From assembly GCF_014154935.1 (NCBI RefSeq), contig NZ_JACEHH010000012.1:62001-126000 (forward strand): 64,000 nt of DNA, in the 5' to 3' direction. Shown piece after piece: positions 17,748 through 26,951 of the stretch. Under the pieces are notes generated by a model that was given only the letters and a program-made list of their open reading frames with translations, had not been told where the DNA came from and did no database searches. The stretch is from Stieleria mannarensis. Lineage in GTDB: Bacteria; Planctomycetota; Planctomycetia; Pirellulales; Pirellulaceae. Every line of letters starts with the position of its first letter. The first letter of the stretch is position 1. The translations under genes and the position numbers were made by a program.

Positions 17748-18338
17748 ATGTCCGGCCCCACCTCTGTCAGTCTGCTGCAGCGGCTTCGTGATTCCGCCGA
17801 CGAGGCGGCGTGGCAGCGGTTTTGCGATCTTTATTCGCCGATCATCCGGGGTTGGTTGATCCGCCGCGGATTGAATCAAAATGATGCCGATGACGTGCAG
17901 CAGAGTGTGATGGAAAAGCTGGCGGAGAAGCTTCCCGCGTTCGAGCACAACGGCAACACCGGTGCGTTTCGTTTGTGGCTGAAGAATGTGGTCGCAAACC
18001 GGCTGACGGTTGCTTGGCGAGAAAAGCAACGCCTGGGACAGGGTGCCGGCAGCGAGCAGGTCGGCGAAATGGCCAAACAGCTTGCCGATCCGAACAGCCA
18101 GTTGAGCCAGTTGTGGGACCAGGAATACCAACAACGCCTTTGCGAACGATTGCTCTCTCTGGCCAAACCCGATTTCTCGCCCCAAACGATGTCGGCCTTT
18201 CGGATGGTGTTTCTGGAAAACCGAAAGGCCAAGGAGGTCGGCGAAGAACTCGGGTTGACGGCCAACGCCGTGCGAATCGCCCAGTCCAGAGTGCTGAGCC
18301 GGTTGCGCGAGTTGGGCGAAGGGCTTTTGGACGATTAG
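17748..18338 (+). CDS. ECF-type RNA polymerase sigma factor
   Basis: A 196-residue sigma-70 family protein. Region 2 is recognisable (WQRFCDLYSPIIRGWLIRRG...DADDVQQSVMEKL), as is a region-4 helix-turn-helix (FRMVFLENRKAKEVGEELGL then TANAVRIAQSRVLSRLREL). The variant ...AVRIAQSRVLSRLR and the partnership with a downstream kinase are typical of Planctomycete ECF sigma factors controlled by protein kinases. The chosen ATG at 17748 gives a normal family N-terminus; the frame is open further upstream but codes for low-quality sequence. The kinase gene starts 27 nt after its stop. Confidence 0.88.
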   Translation: MSGPTSVSLLQRLRDSADEAAWQRFCDLYSPIIRGWLIRRGLNQNDADDVQQSVMEKLAEKLPAFEHNGNTGAFRLWLKNVVANRLTVAWREKQRLGQGAGSEQVGEMAKQLADPNSQLSQLWDQEYQQRLCERLLSLAKPDFSPQTMSAFRMVFLENRKAKEVGEELGLTANAVRIAQSRVLSRLRELGEGLLDD

Positions 18339-18365
18339 CGATGCCACCGGTTTCGGCAGACTTGC

Positions 18366-21300
18366 ATGAATCACCCTGACGACTCCGTCCTGCAACGATT
18401 CAAGTCGGGGCGTCTCTCATCCGGCGAGATCGACGAGCTGGAAAAGCACTTGGCTGAGTGCGATGCCTGTGGACAGCGGATCGACGATCTGGATGTCCAG
18501 CCGGATCCGTTGGTGCGTTTACTGTACGAGGGGATGGACGAAACGATTGTTCGTCCCATCCCTCATCAATCCGTCCCTTTTCAATCCGAGCCGAAGGGTC
18601 AACATTCACCGCCACCGATCCGGAAAGGTTCCGCCGGCGCCGGCCGCAGGGCGGACCCGACGCGGATTCCACACTATCAAGATCACCACCTGTTGGGACA
18701 CGGCGGGATGGGCGTCGTGTATCGGGCCTTTGATCCGAGGGTCCGACGCCAGGTGGCGTTGAAAGTGATCGCGCCGCAGCGTGAATGGCGGCCCGAGGAT
18801 CGTTCGCGGTTTCAAGTCGAAGCGGCCGCGGCGGCGCACCTGCAGCACGCCAACATCGTGCAAATCTTTGAATTCGGCGAAGCGGACGGGATCCTGTATT
18901 GCGCGTTCGAATATGTCGACGGTGGCACGTTGGCCCAGCGCATGCGTCGTCAACCGCTTTCGCCCAGCGAAACGGCACGGCTGTTGGCCACGATCGCCGA
19001 CGCCGTCCATTACGCCCACAAGCGATCGGTTCTGCATCGTGATTTGAAACCCGACAATATCTTGATGACCGAAAATGGGACTCCGAAAATCGCCGACTTC
19101 GGGCTGGCCAAACGTTTGGATGACGCCGATTCGAAGACGATCACCGGTGTTCCGATGGGCACGCCGGCGTACATGTCACCCGAGCAAGCCGAAGGGTCCA
19201 CGCGATTGACGCCGGCGACGGACATTTATTCGCTGGGCGCGATCATGTACCACTGCTTGGTCGGGCAACCGGTGTTCCAAGGCAGCGTGCTGACCGTGTT
19301 GGAAAACGTTCGCAGCACCGAACCGGTCCGGCCGAACGCGTTAAAACCTGGAATCGACCGCGATCTCGAAGCGATCTGTCTGCGATGCCTGCAAAAGGAA
19401 CCCGGGCGACGGTTCGCGACGGCCGCCGAGCTGTCCGACGACCTGCGGCGGTTTTCGGCCGGTCTGCCGGTTCAATCGCGTGTGCCGTCACTTTGGGATC
19501 GCTGGCGCAAGAGCGCAAAACGTAATCCGTTGGCCACGACCTTCGGATCGCTGTTTGTCGTCTCGCTACTGGTCGCGTTGCCGATCGTCGTCGGACTGAA
19601 CATCGTTCTTCGCCGGCAACAATCCGAGTTGCAGCAGAAACAATCCGCGCTCGAAAAGACGCTGGACCAAAGCCATCGATCGGCGTTTGCGCTTCAATTA
19701 AGACGTGCTGCCGATCTCGCCCCGCGAGATCCGACCAAAGCGATCGTGTACCTGGAGGATGAATCGATCTGTCGGCCCGAGTTGCGGAGTGTCTTTTGGC
19801 ACGTCTTGAAGCGTTATTGTGATCAAAAACGGACCGTGTATTCCGAGGCGAGGGATGTCACGGCGATGGCGGTCTCGCCCGATGCCTCGATCGTCGCCCT
19901 CGGCACCTCGCAGGGCAAGCTGGTCATTCAGCCGCTGGACGCCCCGGTCGATGCCAAACAGATCGACGCTCACACCGAAGCGGTGACTTGCGTCCGTTTT
20001 CACCCCGACGGCCAATGGATGGCGACGTCGGGACAAGACGACGTGGCGTTGATTTGGGAGACGGATTCGTGGCAGAAAGTCCGAACGCTCGACGCGAGCG
20101 AGTCGCCGGTCGCGGTGGGGGATACCAACGCGATTGAGTTCTTGGGCAACGACCAGTGTCTGACGGCCCACAGCGACGGCGTGATCCGCCGATGGCCAGC
20201 TGCCGGCCCTGCGACGACGGTGGACAGCGGCAATGAGAATGGTTCGCTGATCGGCATGTCGATCAATGCCGACGAAAATCTGGTCGCGAGCTGTGCCCGA
20301 GAGCCGACGGGGGAAATCCGAGTGCGTACGATCCCCGGCTGGCAGGATGTTGGTGCGACGATGTCGGAGGATGCCAATGCACTTGCGTTTCACCCATGGC
20401 AACCGGCCGTGTTGGTCTCCACCGGCGCACGTCGGATGGTACGCGAGTGGTCGGTTTCCGACAACCGGATCAGCGTCGCCCGAGAATTTGAGGGCGCGTT
20501 TTCCGAGAAGGGCAGTTGTATCGCCTTCTCCGCCGACGGCAGCTTGTTGGCCGCAGGAAGCTATGACCAGAGCGTTCGGGTTTGGGATTTTGAATCTGGA
20601 CGCATGTTGTTTGTCGCACAGTGCGGAGCCGAGGTGCTGTCGTTGGCCTTTGAGGAATCCGATCGGTTGTGGGTGGGGCGACGCGATCAAGCGACCGAAG
20701 TTTGGGATCTGAATCGGTCGATGGAGCCGCCTTACCTGGTCGCCGATGCCGATCCATCGGATCGTGTGATCGGGCGTCTGGTTTTTGATTCCGCCACGGA
20801 ACAATTGGTGTCTTGTGATTTGGCCGGCCAGATCGCTCGCTGGGATCCGCTGACCGGTCGCCGTCTGCAGGTCTGGAACTCACCCGGCAGTGCTTCCATC
20901 AACGCGATGGCTGTCGATCGCGAAGGATGGCTTGCTTGGGCCTCGGGCGAATCGGTTTTCACCTGCCGATCGACCGAGGACTTGTCTGACGCGATGCCGT
21001 TGACCGACGAGGAACTGTCGACCGAGTCGATTGCCGTGACGCCCGAGGGGATCGTCGTCGCCACGACCGATTATCGATTGATGATGCTGCGTCCAGGGCA
21101 GCGCAGCCCCGTCTGGCAAACCGAGCTTGCAGTGCTCGAATTGCACTATTGCAAAACCGCGAAACGGTTGTTCGGTCTGGTCGATCGCTATGGGATCGAT
21201 GACAAATCGGAAGTTTGGATCGGGGATCCAAAGACGGGCAAAGGACGTTCGATCGAGTTTCCGTTTTCCGTCGTCGCCATGGCCGTCTCCGATGACGCCG

Positions 21301-21614
21301 CACAGATTGCCGTGGCGAACGAATCGGGGCAATTGATCCTGGCGGATTTAGACGGCAACGTGATCTCGCGTTCCACATCAGAGCAAAACACGTACATCAC
21401 GTCACTGGCCTTTGTCGACCGAAGTCACACGTTGGTCTCGTCGGAAGAGCCGGGGAGACTGCGGTTTTGGGATCCACGGACCAGGCCGACGATGACGCAG
21501 CGAGGATCGATTCTCCTGTCCGGCAAAGCACCGACGGCGATCGCGGTCGACGACGCCGGATCACGGTTGTTCGTCGGTAGCGAGGACGGTTCGATTCGCG
21601 TACTGGAGTACTAG
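18366..21614 (+). CDS. Ser/Thr protein kinase with HxxxCxxC N-terminus and WD40 repeats
   Basis: A 1082-residue membrane kinase. Residues 24-40 contain H28-x3-C32-x2-C35, the pattern of zinc-binding anti-sigma domains. The kinase domain spans about 106-365: glycine loop GHGGMGVVYRA, Lys133 (ALKV), catalytic HRDLKPDN (Asp226), DFG at 244-246, and GTPAYMSPEQA. A single membrane helix (about 391-414) and short coiled coil follow, then an extracytoplasmic region of about 640 residues rich in WD40-like units (for example AVTCVRFHPDGQWMATSGQD, IAFSADGSLLAAGSYDQS). The gene follows the sigma factor by 27 nt, so it probably senses an outside signal and controls that sigma factor by phosphorylation, binding or both. 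It ends 19 bases from the convergent caspase cassette. Confidence 0.9.
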   Translation: MNHPDDSVLQRFKSGRLSSGEIDELEKHLAECDACGQRIDDLDVQPDPLVRLLYEGMDETIVRPIPHQSVPFQSEPKGQHSPPPIRKGSAGAGRRADPTRIPHYQDHHLLGHGGMGVVYRAFDPRVRRQVALKVIAPQREWRPEDRSRFQVEAAAAAHLQHANIVQIFEFGEADGILYCAFEYVDGGTLAQRMRRQPLSPSETARLLATIADAVHYAHKRSVLHRDLKPDNILMTENGTPKIADFGLAKRLDDADSKTITGVPMGTPAYMSPEQAEGSTRLTPATDIYSLGAIMYHCLVGQPVFQGSVLTVLENVRSTEPVRPNALKPGIDRDLEAICLRCLQKEPGRRFATAAELSDDLRRFSAGLPVQSRVPSLWDRWRKSAKRNPLATTFGSLFVVSLLVALPIVVGLNIVLRRQQSELQQKQSALEKTLDQSHRSAFALQLRRAADLAPRDPTKAIVYLEDESICRPELRSVFWHVLKRYCDQKRTVYSEARDVTAMAVSPDASIVALGTSQGKLVIQPLDAPVDAKQIDAHTEAVTCVRFHPDGQWMATSGQDDVALIWETDSWQKVRTLDASESPVAVGDTNAIEFLGNDQCLTAHSDGVIRRWPAAGPATTVDSGNENGSLIGMSINADENLVASCAREPTGEIRVRTIPGWQDVGATMSEDANALAFHPWQPAVLVSTGARRMVREWSVSDNRISVAREFEGAFSEKGSCIAFSADGSLLAAGSYDQSVRVWDFESGRMLFVAQCGAEVLSLAFEESDRLWVGRRDQATEVWDLNRSMEPPYLVADADPSDRVIGRLVFDSATEQLVSCDLAGQIARWDPLTGRRLQVWNSPGSASINAMAVDREGWLAWASGESVFTCRSTEDLSDAMPLTDEELSTESIAVTPEGIVVATTDYRLMMLRPGQRSPVWQTELAVLELHYCKTAKRLFGLVDRYGIDDKSEVWIGDPKTGKGRSIEFPFSVVAMAVSDDAAQIAVANESGQLILADLDGNVISRSTSEQNTYITSLAFVDRSHTLVSSEEPGRLRFWDPRTRPTMTQRGSILLSGKAPTAIAVDDAGSRLFVGSEDGSIRVLEY

Positions 21615-21633
21615 ACACCAACACTCATGCCCA

Positions 21634-22902
21634 CTACCTGTCGCCGGGTTGATAGTAATGAAACACGCACGACAGAACCGGCGTTGGATCCCAGGGAATC
21701 GGATCGACCAGGCGGACCCGTTGGGTGGTGACGCGTGATCCCGCCTGGATGACGCCGCGGGTGACGTACTTGTCCGGCGTGATGGTGGCGGATTCGCTGT
21801 CCGCTTGGCCGATCGCCAGGCTTTGAAGTTCGGGGGCGATCGTATCTTCTGGTTCACCCTGCTGAAAAACCGTGATCGAGATCGTACCGACATCCGCACC
21901 GTAAACCGATTCCAGTTCACGCGATCGCTGGGCCGAGGCGATCTGGAAGGCGTCGGCTTGGCCGTCATCTTTCTGAAACCCTTTGATCATGATGGCGGGG
22001 TCGCCTTTGTGCAGCACGTACTTGGGGCCGGCAAAGTCGACCAGGCGTTTTCGCCACAACACGTTCTCGCCGTTGACTTTGACGACTGCCGCAAAGGTTC
22101 TGTCGGATTGGTCCAGACGTTTCAATTTCAGCCAAACGTGTTGGCCTTGCCGCGGCTCGGGCAGCACGGCCATGCCATCGACGATTCGGGGCGGCACGGG
22201 GGTCCCGTCGTAAAACACTTCAAAGGAGATCAGCGGATTGCGTTTCGCCGGGTGGTTGCGTTCGGGGTCACGGAGTGTTTCCAGGGCGCTCAAATGCACC
22301 TGGTCGGCCGATCCGCCGTCACGAAGGTGGTACGGCACACCCAACTGATTCAGAATGCACATCTTGGTATTGGCGTCAAAGTCGTCCAGCGAATACAGGG
22401 GACGCTGGCGGCGATCGTGGACCGATTGCAGGATCACCCGGACGCTGGCCAAGTCTTGCCGAACGACGATGCGGCCGGTCACGAAAGTGTCCACCTTGGC
22501 CGGCTTCCCATCGGGCAAGCGATAGTTTGCCGCAAACAACCGTTGCCGTCCGGCTTCGGAACGATGATTCGCCCCGGCCGTTTTGCTGGCCACCTCGCTG
22601 GCGTTTTTGACGATCTGCAAGTTGCCATTGGACGCGTATCGTCGCAAGGCGGTTTCCAACCAGTCGCCGCATTCGCTGCTGAGCGTATCATCGCCGCGGA
22701 CCGAACGCCGGTGCTGGTCGCGAACCTCGAACTTTAAGACGCCGACGACTCGCGATCCTTGTTGTTGCAGTTCGCGGGCGACCGACGCCGCCTTGTCGTT
22801 GATTTCGCTAATTAAATTGCCCGCTCGGTCCGCCCGGCACTGGACGCTCCAGAGCAGCGCGAGTAAACCGATCAGAATTCGTGGGAAGTGCTGGATTGCC
22901 AT
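21634..22902 (-). CDS. Secreted protein with FlgO/CsgG-like domain, caspase cassette gene 5
   Basis: A 422-residue protein starting MAIQHFPRILIGLLALLWSV, a signal peptide likely cut after QCRADR or nearby. The region VVGVLKFEVRD...WLETALRRYA...VDTFVTGRIV resembles the FlgO/CsgG anticodon-binding-like fold (one strand, then a paired helix, then VxGxI). Its C-terminal half (VNGENVLWRKR...IKGFQKDDGQADAFQI...DVGTISITVFQ) clearly resembles that of the protein at 26952-28805 (VDGKNTIPERP...FKGFYNDVDNGDGQAVAY...TGVITAAIYK). It is the last gene of a five-gene reverse-strand cassette, separated from its upstream neighbour by 220 bases holding a repeat. Function unknown; periplasmic location inferred. 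GGAAATGAA precedes the ATG. Confidence 0.7.
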   Translation of the reverse strand: MAIQHFPRILIGLLALLWSVQCRADRAGNLISEINDKAASVARELQQQGSRVVGVLKFEVRDQHRRSVRGDDTLSSECGDWLETALRRYASNGNLQIVKNASEVASKTAGANHRSEAGRQRLFAANYRLPDGKPAKVDTFVTGRIVVRQDLASVRVILQSVHDRRQRPLYSLDDFDANTKMCILNQLGVPYHLRDGGSADQVHLSALETLRDPERNHPAKRNPLISFEVFYDGTPVPPRIVDGMAVLPEPRQGQHVWLKLKRLDQSDRTFAAVVKVNGENVLWRKRLVDFAGPKYVLHKGDPAIMIKGFQKDDGQADAFQIASAQRSRELESVYGADVGTISITVFQQGEPEDTIAPELQSLAIGQADSESATITPDKYVTRGVIQAGSRVTTQRVRLVDPIPWDPTPVLSCVFHYYQPGDR

Positions 22903-22980
22903 TTCATTTCCAAAAAACGTGTGTCCCTTGCGACGCCCCCATGGCGGCGACGTTCTCGTGCTGGACAACGCCGACTCGAT

Positions 22981-23042
22981 GTAGCTACGCTCGCCAGAGC
23001 GTGGATGATGTCGGGGATCCACCTTTGGGCGAAGGTAGCTAC
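22981..23042. repeat. Dispersed GTAGCTAC element, copy A
   Basis: The element is bounded by GTAGCTAC at 22981-22988 and 23035-23042. Each arm carries an inner hairpin: ACGCTC-GCCA-GAGCGT on the left and an ACCTTT...GAAGGT variant on the right. It sits between two cassette genes. Similar elements occur at 34116, 34493 and 48346. The sequence around it also carries GGACAACGCC (22962) and GCGTTGTCC (23084), possible outer arms of a longer unit. Confidence 0.75.
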
Positions 23043-23122
23043 GTTTGACCGGCGAATCACGATGTTTCGAGAGCAAAGTGGCGTTGTCCAACGAGGGAAA
23101 GACAGACGCAACGCAAATCGTT

Positions 23123-25504
23123 TCAGGAATCCGTAGACTTTTGGCGTTCTTTTTCGTCCTCCGAGTCACGGTCGAACAACCAGGGCAAGTCGGCGATCCG
23201 GATCGGAGTCGCTTTGACGGGGCCGAGGTGCCCGTTGTTTTCCAGCTTCTTGCGTTTCTGCTCCATTTTGACCTGCTGCCGATGCCCCGATTCGTACTTG
23301 ACCGCCTGGCCGGACCAGCCTTGAACGCGGTGGATGTAGTTGGACGGCATCTGGACATAACCTCCGCCACGGCGGACGAATCCCGCCGGTATTCGGGCTT
23401 TGCCGGCGGCGACTGACGCAATCGTGGCTGGAATGTCGGCATAGTAGGCGGCGGAGTCTGCGATCCGACGGGGGTAGTTGGGAATGCCGAACGAAGGGAC
23501 GTAGACTCCGGGAATCGAATTCAACAGCCCAGACGCCCTGGCCGCCCGGTAGTTGAACTCGTCGATTCCTCGGCCGAGATTTTGACCGGCGGCTCGAATC
23601 CGCTCTCCCGGCTCTCGCATCTGGACTGCGATTTGATCGAGTCGACGGGCCGGCAATTCCATGCGATCGGCCAACTGAGACATTTGATTGGCGGCGTAAT
23701 CAAATCGATTGGCGACCCCGGAGGCACTTGCACCCATCGGTCGCATCACCGTGCTGGGCGTGTAGACGTCGACGGCGTCGGGCAACCAGTGCACCAGGTC
23801 GCGGCTGATCCAATAGGGACCGATCGGTTCGTCATTGAGCGTGTCAAAACGTAGCCATTGCTGGTCGTCGACGTCGCGAACGTCAACGATTTTGATTTTG
23901 GATTCTCGCGCGATCGTGGCCGCCGGACCGCTTCCCGGTTCACTGAATACCTGCACTCGTGTCACGTCGGTCTCACGTTTGATTTTCGGCACGGGAACCC
24001 CATTGGCGTCGACCAGCCGGTTCCCCTGGTCATCGCTGACGAAGTGTCGATGCAAACTCTGGTCATCGGAAACGACGAACAAGGTAAAGTTTTCAGCGCC
24101 ACGATTGAAACCATCCAAGGCTTCGGCGAACAGGCCGGCTTGTCGATAGGTGATGCCACGGGCCAAGTGCGCCAGCCGACAGTCGGCGTTGATCTCCAGC
24201 GCCGCCCGGATTCGATTGCCGAGCAAATAATTCAAGTACCCGCGCTGTGTGTTTTGCAACCGAGCGAACTCTTCGTCCGATCGATCGACGGAGATTTGTT
24301 GTCGAAACAAGGCTTCGGACGTTCGCAGGTTGACAAGCATGTCATCGGCGATCTGATCGGCCGAGCGTCTTGCTTCGGCTTGCACGTCGCCGGTGGTCAG
24401 CGTGCGGCGTGCGACCAAATTGCTGACGGTGGCCAGTTCGAACGGCGGTGCCAGTCCGAACAGTTCTGGCGTTTGACGGGTGGGTGGGCTTCCCGGTTTG
24501 GCCTCGAACGCGTCAACCGTTTCGCTTGTCTTGACGAACGCATAGGTGAACAATTCGAACAGTCCGACCCGTCCGTCGTGATCGCCCAGCAAGTCGGCGG
24601 CGCCTTCCAACCCCTGTGCCAAATAGTAGGTGAAGACGGGGTGTTGTTCGCCTTGGACGATGTCATTGCTGATCCACGATCGTTGGCCTTCGCTGCAACT
24701 GCTGAGAATCCAGACATCATCGGCGACGTCTTCGATCGTCGAAAGCGACGACACCAGTCCGCGATACTGGTCCGACGCGGCGTTTCGGCAGGCATCGACG
24801 ACGATCAGTTTGTTTTCCGCGGCACAGTTGGCAGGCTTGGCGAAGACGTTGGCCAGGGCGTTGATCGAAATCAGACCGGCAGCATCGGGGTTGGGATCGG
24901 CCAGGGATTCGTCGTTGGTGTCTTGCGCGCAGTAGTAGCTTTTGCCCTCGTGCGTGATGCCGTGGCCGATAAAGAAGATCGTTGCGACGCCGGCATCGGC
25001 TCGGGAAAGAAACTCGAAGAACTGTTTTTCGATGTTCACGCTGGTCGGACGCAACGATTCGGATTCCGCATCGTCGTAAATCAACGTGATATCGTCTTCG
25101 TCGTAACCACCCCGACGGAGCGCCGCGGCGATCAGTTCGGCGTCGCGGTTGGTCCCTGAAAGCGAGGGCAGTTCGCCGGCTTGGGAATAGTCCCGCGTGG
25201 CGACGATTAACGCAGAATACTTCGTGGGAGTCGCCGGTTGAGATGGCTGATTTGTGGCGCCGGTCGTCCCACGCCCCGTCACCGCCGGAGACGTCGATGT
25301 GGTCGTTCCCTGCCGATTGATCGTTTGCGACGGCGCCACGGGCCGACTGGTCGCTTGCGGTCGATAGGAACGCGGACGCGGCTGCGCGTTGGACATCGCT
25401 TGCTGGGCGATCCCTCGCGCGATCCCTTGCCACTGAGCATCGGCCCGGCCGTGGGGCAGTGCGACAATGCAGCTGAGCGCAAGGGTGAAGGTTAAAATTC
25501 GCAT
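23123..25504 (-). CDS. Secreted caspase-family protease (peptidase C14-like), cassette gene 4
   Basis: A 793-residue protein. The signal peptide is MRILTFTLALSCIVALPHG (cut near RADAQ), followed by a Pro/Thr/Gln-rich linker to about 93 and a caspase fold from about 95: SALIVATRDY, catalytic His181 in IFFIGHGITHEG, catalytic Cys239 in LIVVDACRNAA, and an acidic loop LLGDHDGRVGLFELFTYAFVK. After about 480 comes an SH3b-like region (VQVFSEPGSGPAATIARESK...WISRDLVHW) and a long arginine-rich tail. Both catalytic residues are intact, so proteolysis after basic residues (as in orthocaspases) is plausible but not shown. In-frame ATGs at 25540 and 25558 would extend it. 25504 is preferred because it gives a clean signal peptide and follows GGAAACGAAG. 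Confidence 0.85.
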   Translation of the reverse strand: MRILTFTLALSCIVALPHGRADAQWQGIARGIAQQAMSNAQPRPRSYRPQATSRPVAPSQTINRQGTTTSTSPAVTGRGTTGATNQPSQPATPTKYSALIVATRDYSQAGELPSLSGTNRDAELIAAALRRGGYDEDDITLIYDDAESESLRPTSVNIEKQFFEFLSRADAGVATIFFIGHGITHEGKSYYCAQDTNDESLADPNPDAAGLISINALANVFAKPANCAAENKLIVVDACRNAASDQYRGLVSSLSTIEDVADDVWILSSCSEGQRSWISNDIVQGEQHPVFTYYLAQGLEGAADLLGDHDGRVGLFELFTYAFVKTSETVDAFEAKPGSPPTRQTPELFGLAPPFELATVSNLVARRTLTTGDVQAEARRSADQIADDMLVNLRTSEALFRQQISVDRSDEEFARLQNTQRGYLNYLLGNRIRAALEINADCRLAHLARGITYRQAGLFAEALDGFNRGAENFTLFVVSDDQSLHRHFVSDDQGNRLVDANGVPVPKIKRETDVTRVQVFSEPGSGPAATIARESKIKIVDVRDVDDQQWLRFDTLNDEPIGPYWISRDLVHWLPDAVDVYTPSTVMRPMGASASGVANRFDYAANQMSQLADRMELPARRLDQIAVQMREPGERIRAAGQNLGRGIDEFNYRAARASGLLNSIPGVYVPSFGIPNYPRRIADSAAYYADIPATIASVAAGKARIPAGFVRRGGGYVQMPSNYIHRVQGWSGQAVKYESGHRQQVKMEQKRKKLENNGHLGPVKATPIRIADLPWLFDRDSEDEKERQKSTDS

Positions 25505-25541
25505 GACTTCGTTTCCGATGGATGTGGTGGGGCGAGTCATC

Positions 25542-26927
25542 TTATTCTTCTGACGCATTGGTACTGGGTGCTCCGGCGGGCGATTGAATCCTCACCAGTT
25601 GGTTTTTCAGATACTCACTGGGAACGACTTGCGAGCTGGCCCCGCGGAAATCGCTCGTCCGCACAAATCCATCCGGGGGCAGGTTCACATCGGCAAACCG
25701 CAACGTTCCGCCATCGACGACGGGACGGCGAACCGATTCGACCTCCAGCCAGGTGCCTTGTCGCCGGTCGATCCGGACCACCGTCCCGATCTCCAGGGTT
25801 GCTACGGGAACAGGATTCAATGCGACAAAGAGCGGGGTGGGTTTTTCGATGATCAATTGCCACGAACGCTCGGGTTTGACCGATGGGGCAAAGACCGCGT
25901 CAAACCCTCGGTACAAGACGTCGGCCGAGCGCAGGGAGTCGTTGATGGACGCTTCGATCTGGTCGTCGCGGCAGAGTCGTTTGGCTCGGTCAAGAAGATT
26001 GATCGCGGCCTTCGCATCGAGTTCCAGGTGCAAGGCTTGCATGGCCTCGGCGGCCAGACGTCGTGCCTGCCGGTTTAATTGATCTGCATAGCGCGTTTGT
26101 TCCGGCGACGTCACAAGAAACAGACTTTCATTGCCGGACAGTTTGCCTGCGATCCGAGGAACCGAAACACGGGCATCGGCGGCAAAGTCCGAAGCATAAC
26201 GCGTCAATTCTTGCGCCGAGACGCCTCCGCTGCGATCACGATCGGCGTGTGAGTCCAGACCGTCAAACAACGACCAGCTGAACGCGGTCAATGTCACCCC
26301 GCTGCGAGTCATCAATTTACTCTGACGCCCCACGGCGATCACTTGACCGGCCGCGGGGACCGGCAACGAGCGCCCGAATCGCGCCGCCGCTTCTTCCGGA
26401 ATCCCCACGCCGTGGCTGTGCCCATCGATCAGGATCATTTGTTGGGTGTCGGTGATGTCCGCCAGATTGCGCCCCAATGCCGCAACGTCGATCGCTTCGC
26501 CGGCGACGCTTCCGTCGGCGGCCAGCTCGGTCGCATAGCTCGCCAGATAATCCGCTCCGCCCGAATGAAAGCCATACGACTGCGCGATCAGCACCACGAT
26601 GTCACCCGGGGAAACGGACAAGACCGCATCTTCGATCGCGTCGTGCAGTCCTTTTTTGGTCGCAGCGGGGCCGGTCAAGATTCGCATCTGTTGACGCTGG
26701 AAACCACTGCGTTCCAACTGCCGCGGAAGTCCCTTGGCGCTCAGAGCATGGTAAGCCGCGCCGGGCAGCGATTGGTATTGCCCCGGTGCAAAGACGATCG
26801 CATGGCGGGTTTGTGCCTGGACCGTTGTGGCATCTGCCCCCGCGATGAAGGCGGCCAATGCGACAATGATCCACGTGCAAGCGTTGTGCCGCCCGACGGG
26901 ACATTTTAATGGAGCGATGAAATACAT
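25542..26927 (-). CDS. Catalytically degenerate caspase-like secreted protein, cassette gene 3
   Basis: A 461-residue exported protein (signal peptide through ATTVQAQ). The caspase-like core aligns with its neighbours: RHAIVFAPGQYQSLPGA, then IVVLIAQSYGFHSGG where active members have FFAGHG, then MILIDGHSHG where they have LILDSCHAG. The catalytic His position is Ser/Tyr and the Cys position is His, so it should be inactive. The acidic loop is kept (DRDRSGGVSAQELTRYASD). The C-terminus has an SH3b-like region (ATLEIGTVVRIDRRQGTWLEV...GFVRTSDFRG). It ends next to the start of the active caspase gene. A regulatory or decoy partner role is inferred. Confidence 0.75.
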   Translation of the reverse strand: MYFIAPLKCPVGRHNACTWIIVALAAFIAGADATTVQAQTRHAIVFAPGQYQSLPGAAYHALSAKGLPRQLERSGFQRQQMRILTGPAATKKGLHDAIEDAVLSVSPGDIVVLIAQSYGFHSGGADYLASYATELAADGSVAGEAIDVAALGRNLADITDTQQMILIDGHSHGVGIPEEAAARFGRSLPVPAAGQVIAVGRQSKLMTRSGVTLTAFSWSLFDGLDSHADRDRSGGVSAQELTRYASDFAADARVSVPRIAGKLSGNESLFLVTSPEQTRYADQLNRQARRLAAEAMQALHLELDAKAAINLLDRAKRLCRDDQIEASINDSLRSADVLYRGFDAVFAPSVKPERSWQLIIEKPTPLFVALNPVPVATLEIGTVVRIDRRQGTWLEVESVRRPVVDGGTLRFADVNLPPDGFVRTSDFRGASSQVVPSEYLKNQLVRIQSPAGAPSTNASEE

Positions 26928-26951
26928 GATGCTGGAAACGTTGAAAGAATT

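Noticed and set aside
16779-18395. A reverse-strand open frame of 538 codons opposite mmdB and the sigma factor gene
   Set aside because: Shadow of well-supported forward genes; low-complexity His/Gln/Arg content and no ribosome site.
23858-25159. A forward open frame of 433 codons opposite the caspase gene
   Set aside because: Shadow of the reverse-strand caspase whose catalytic motifs are intact.
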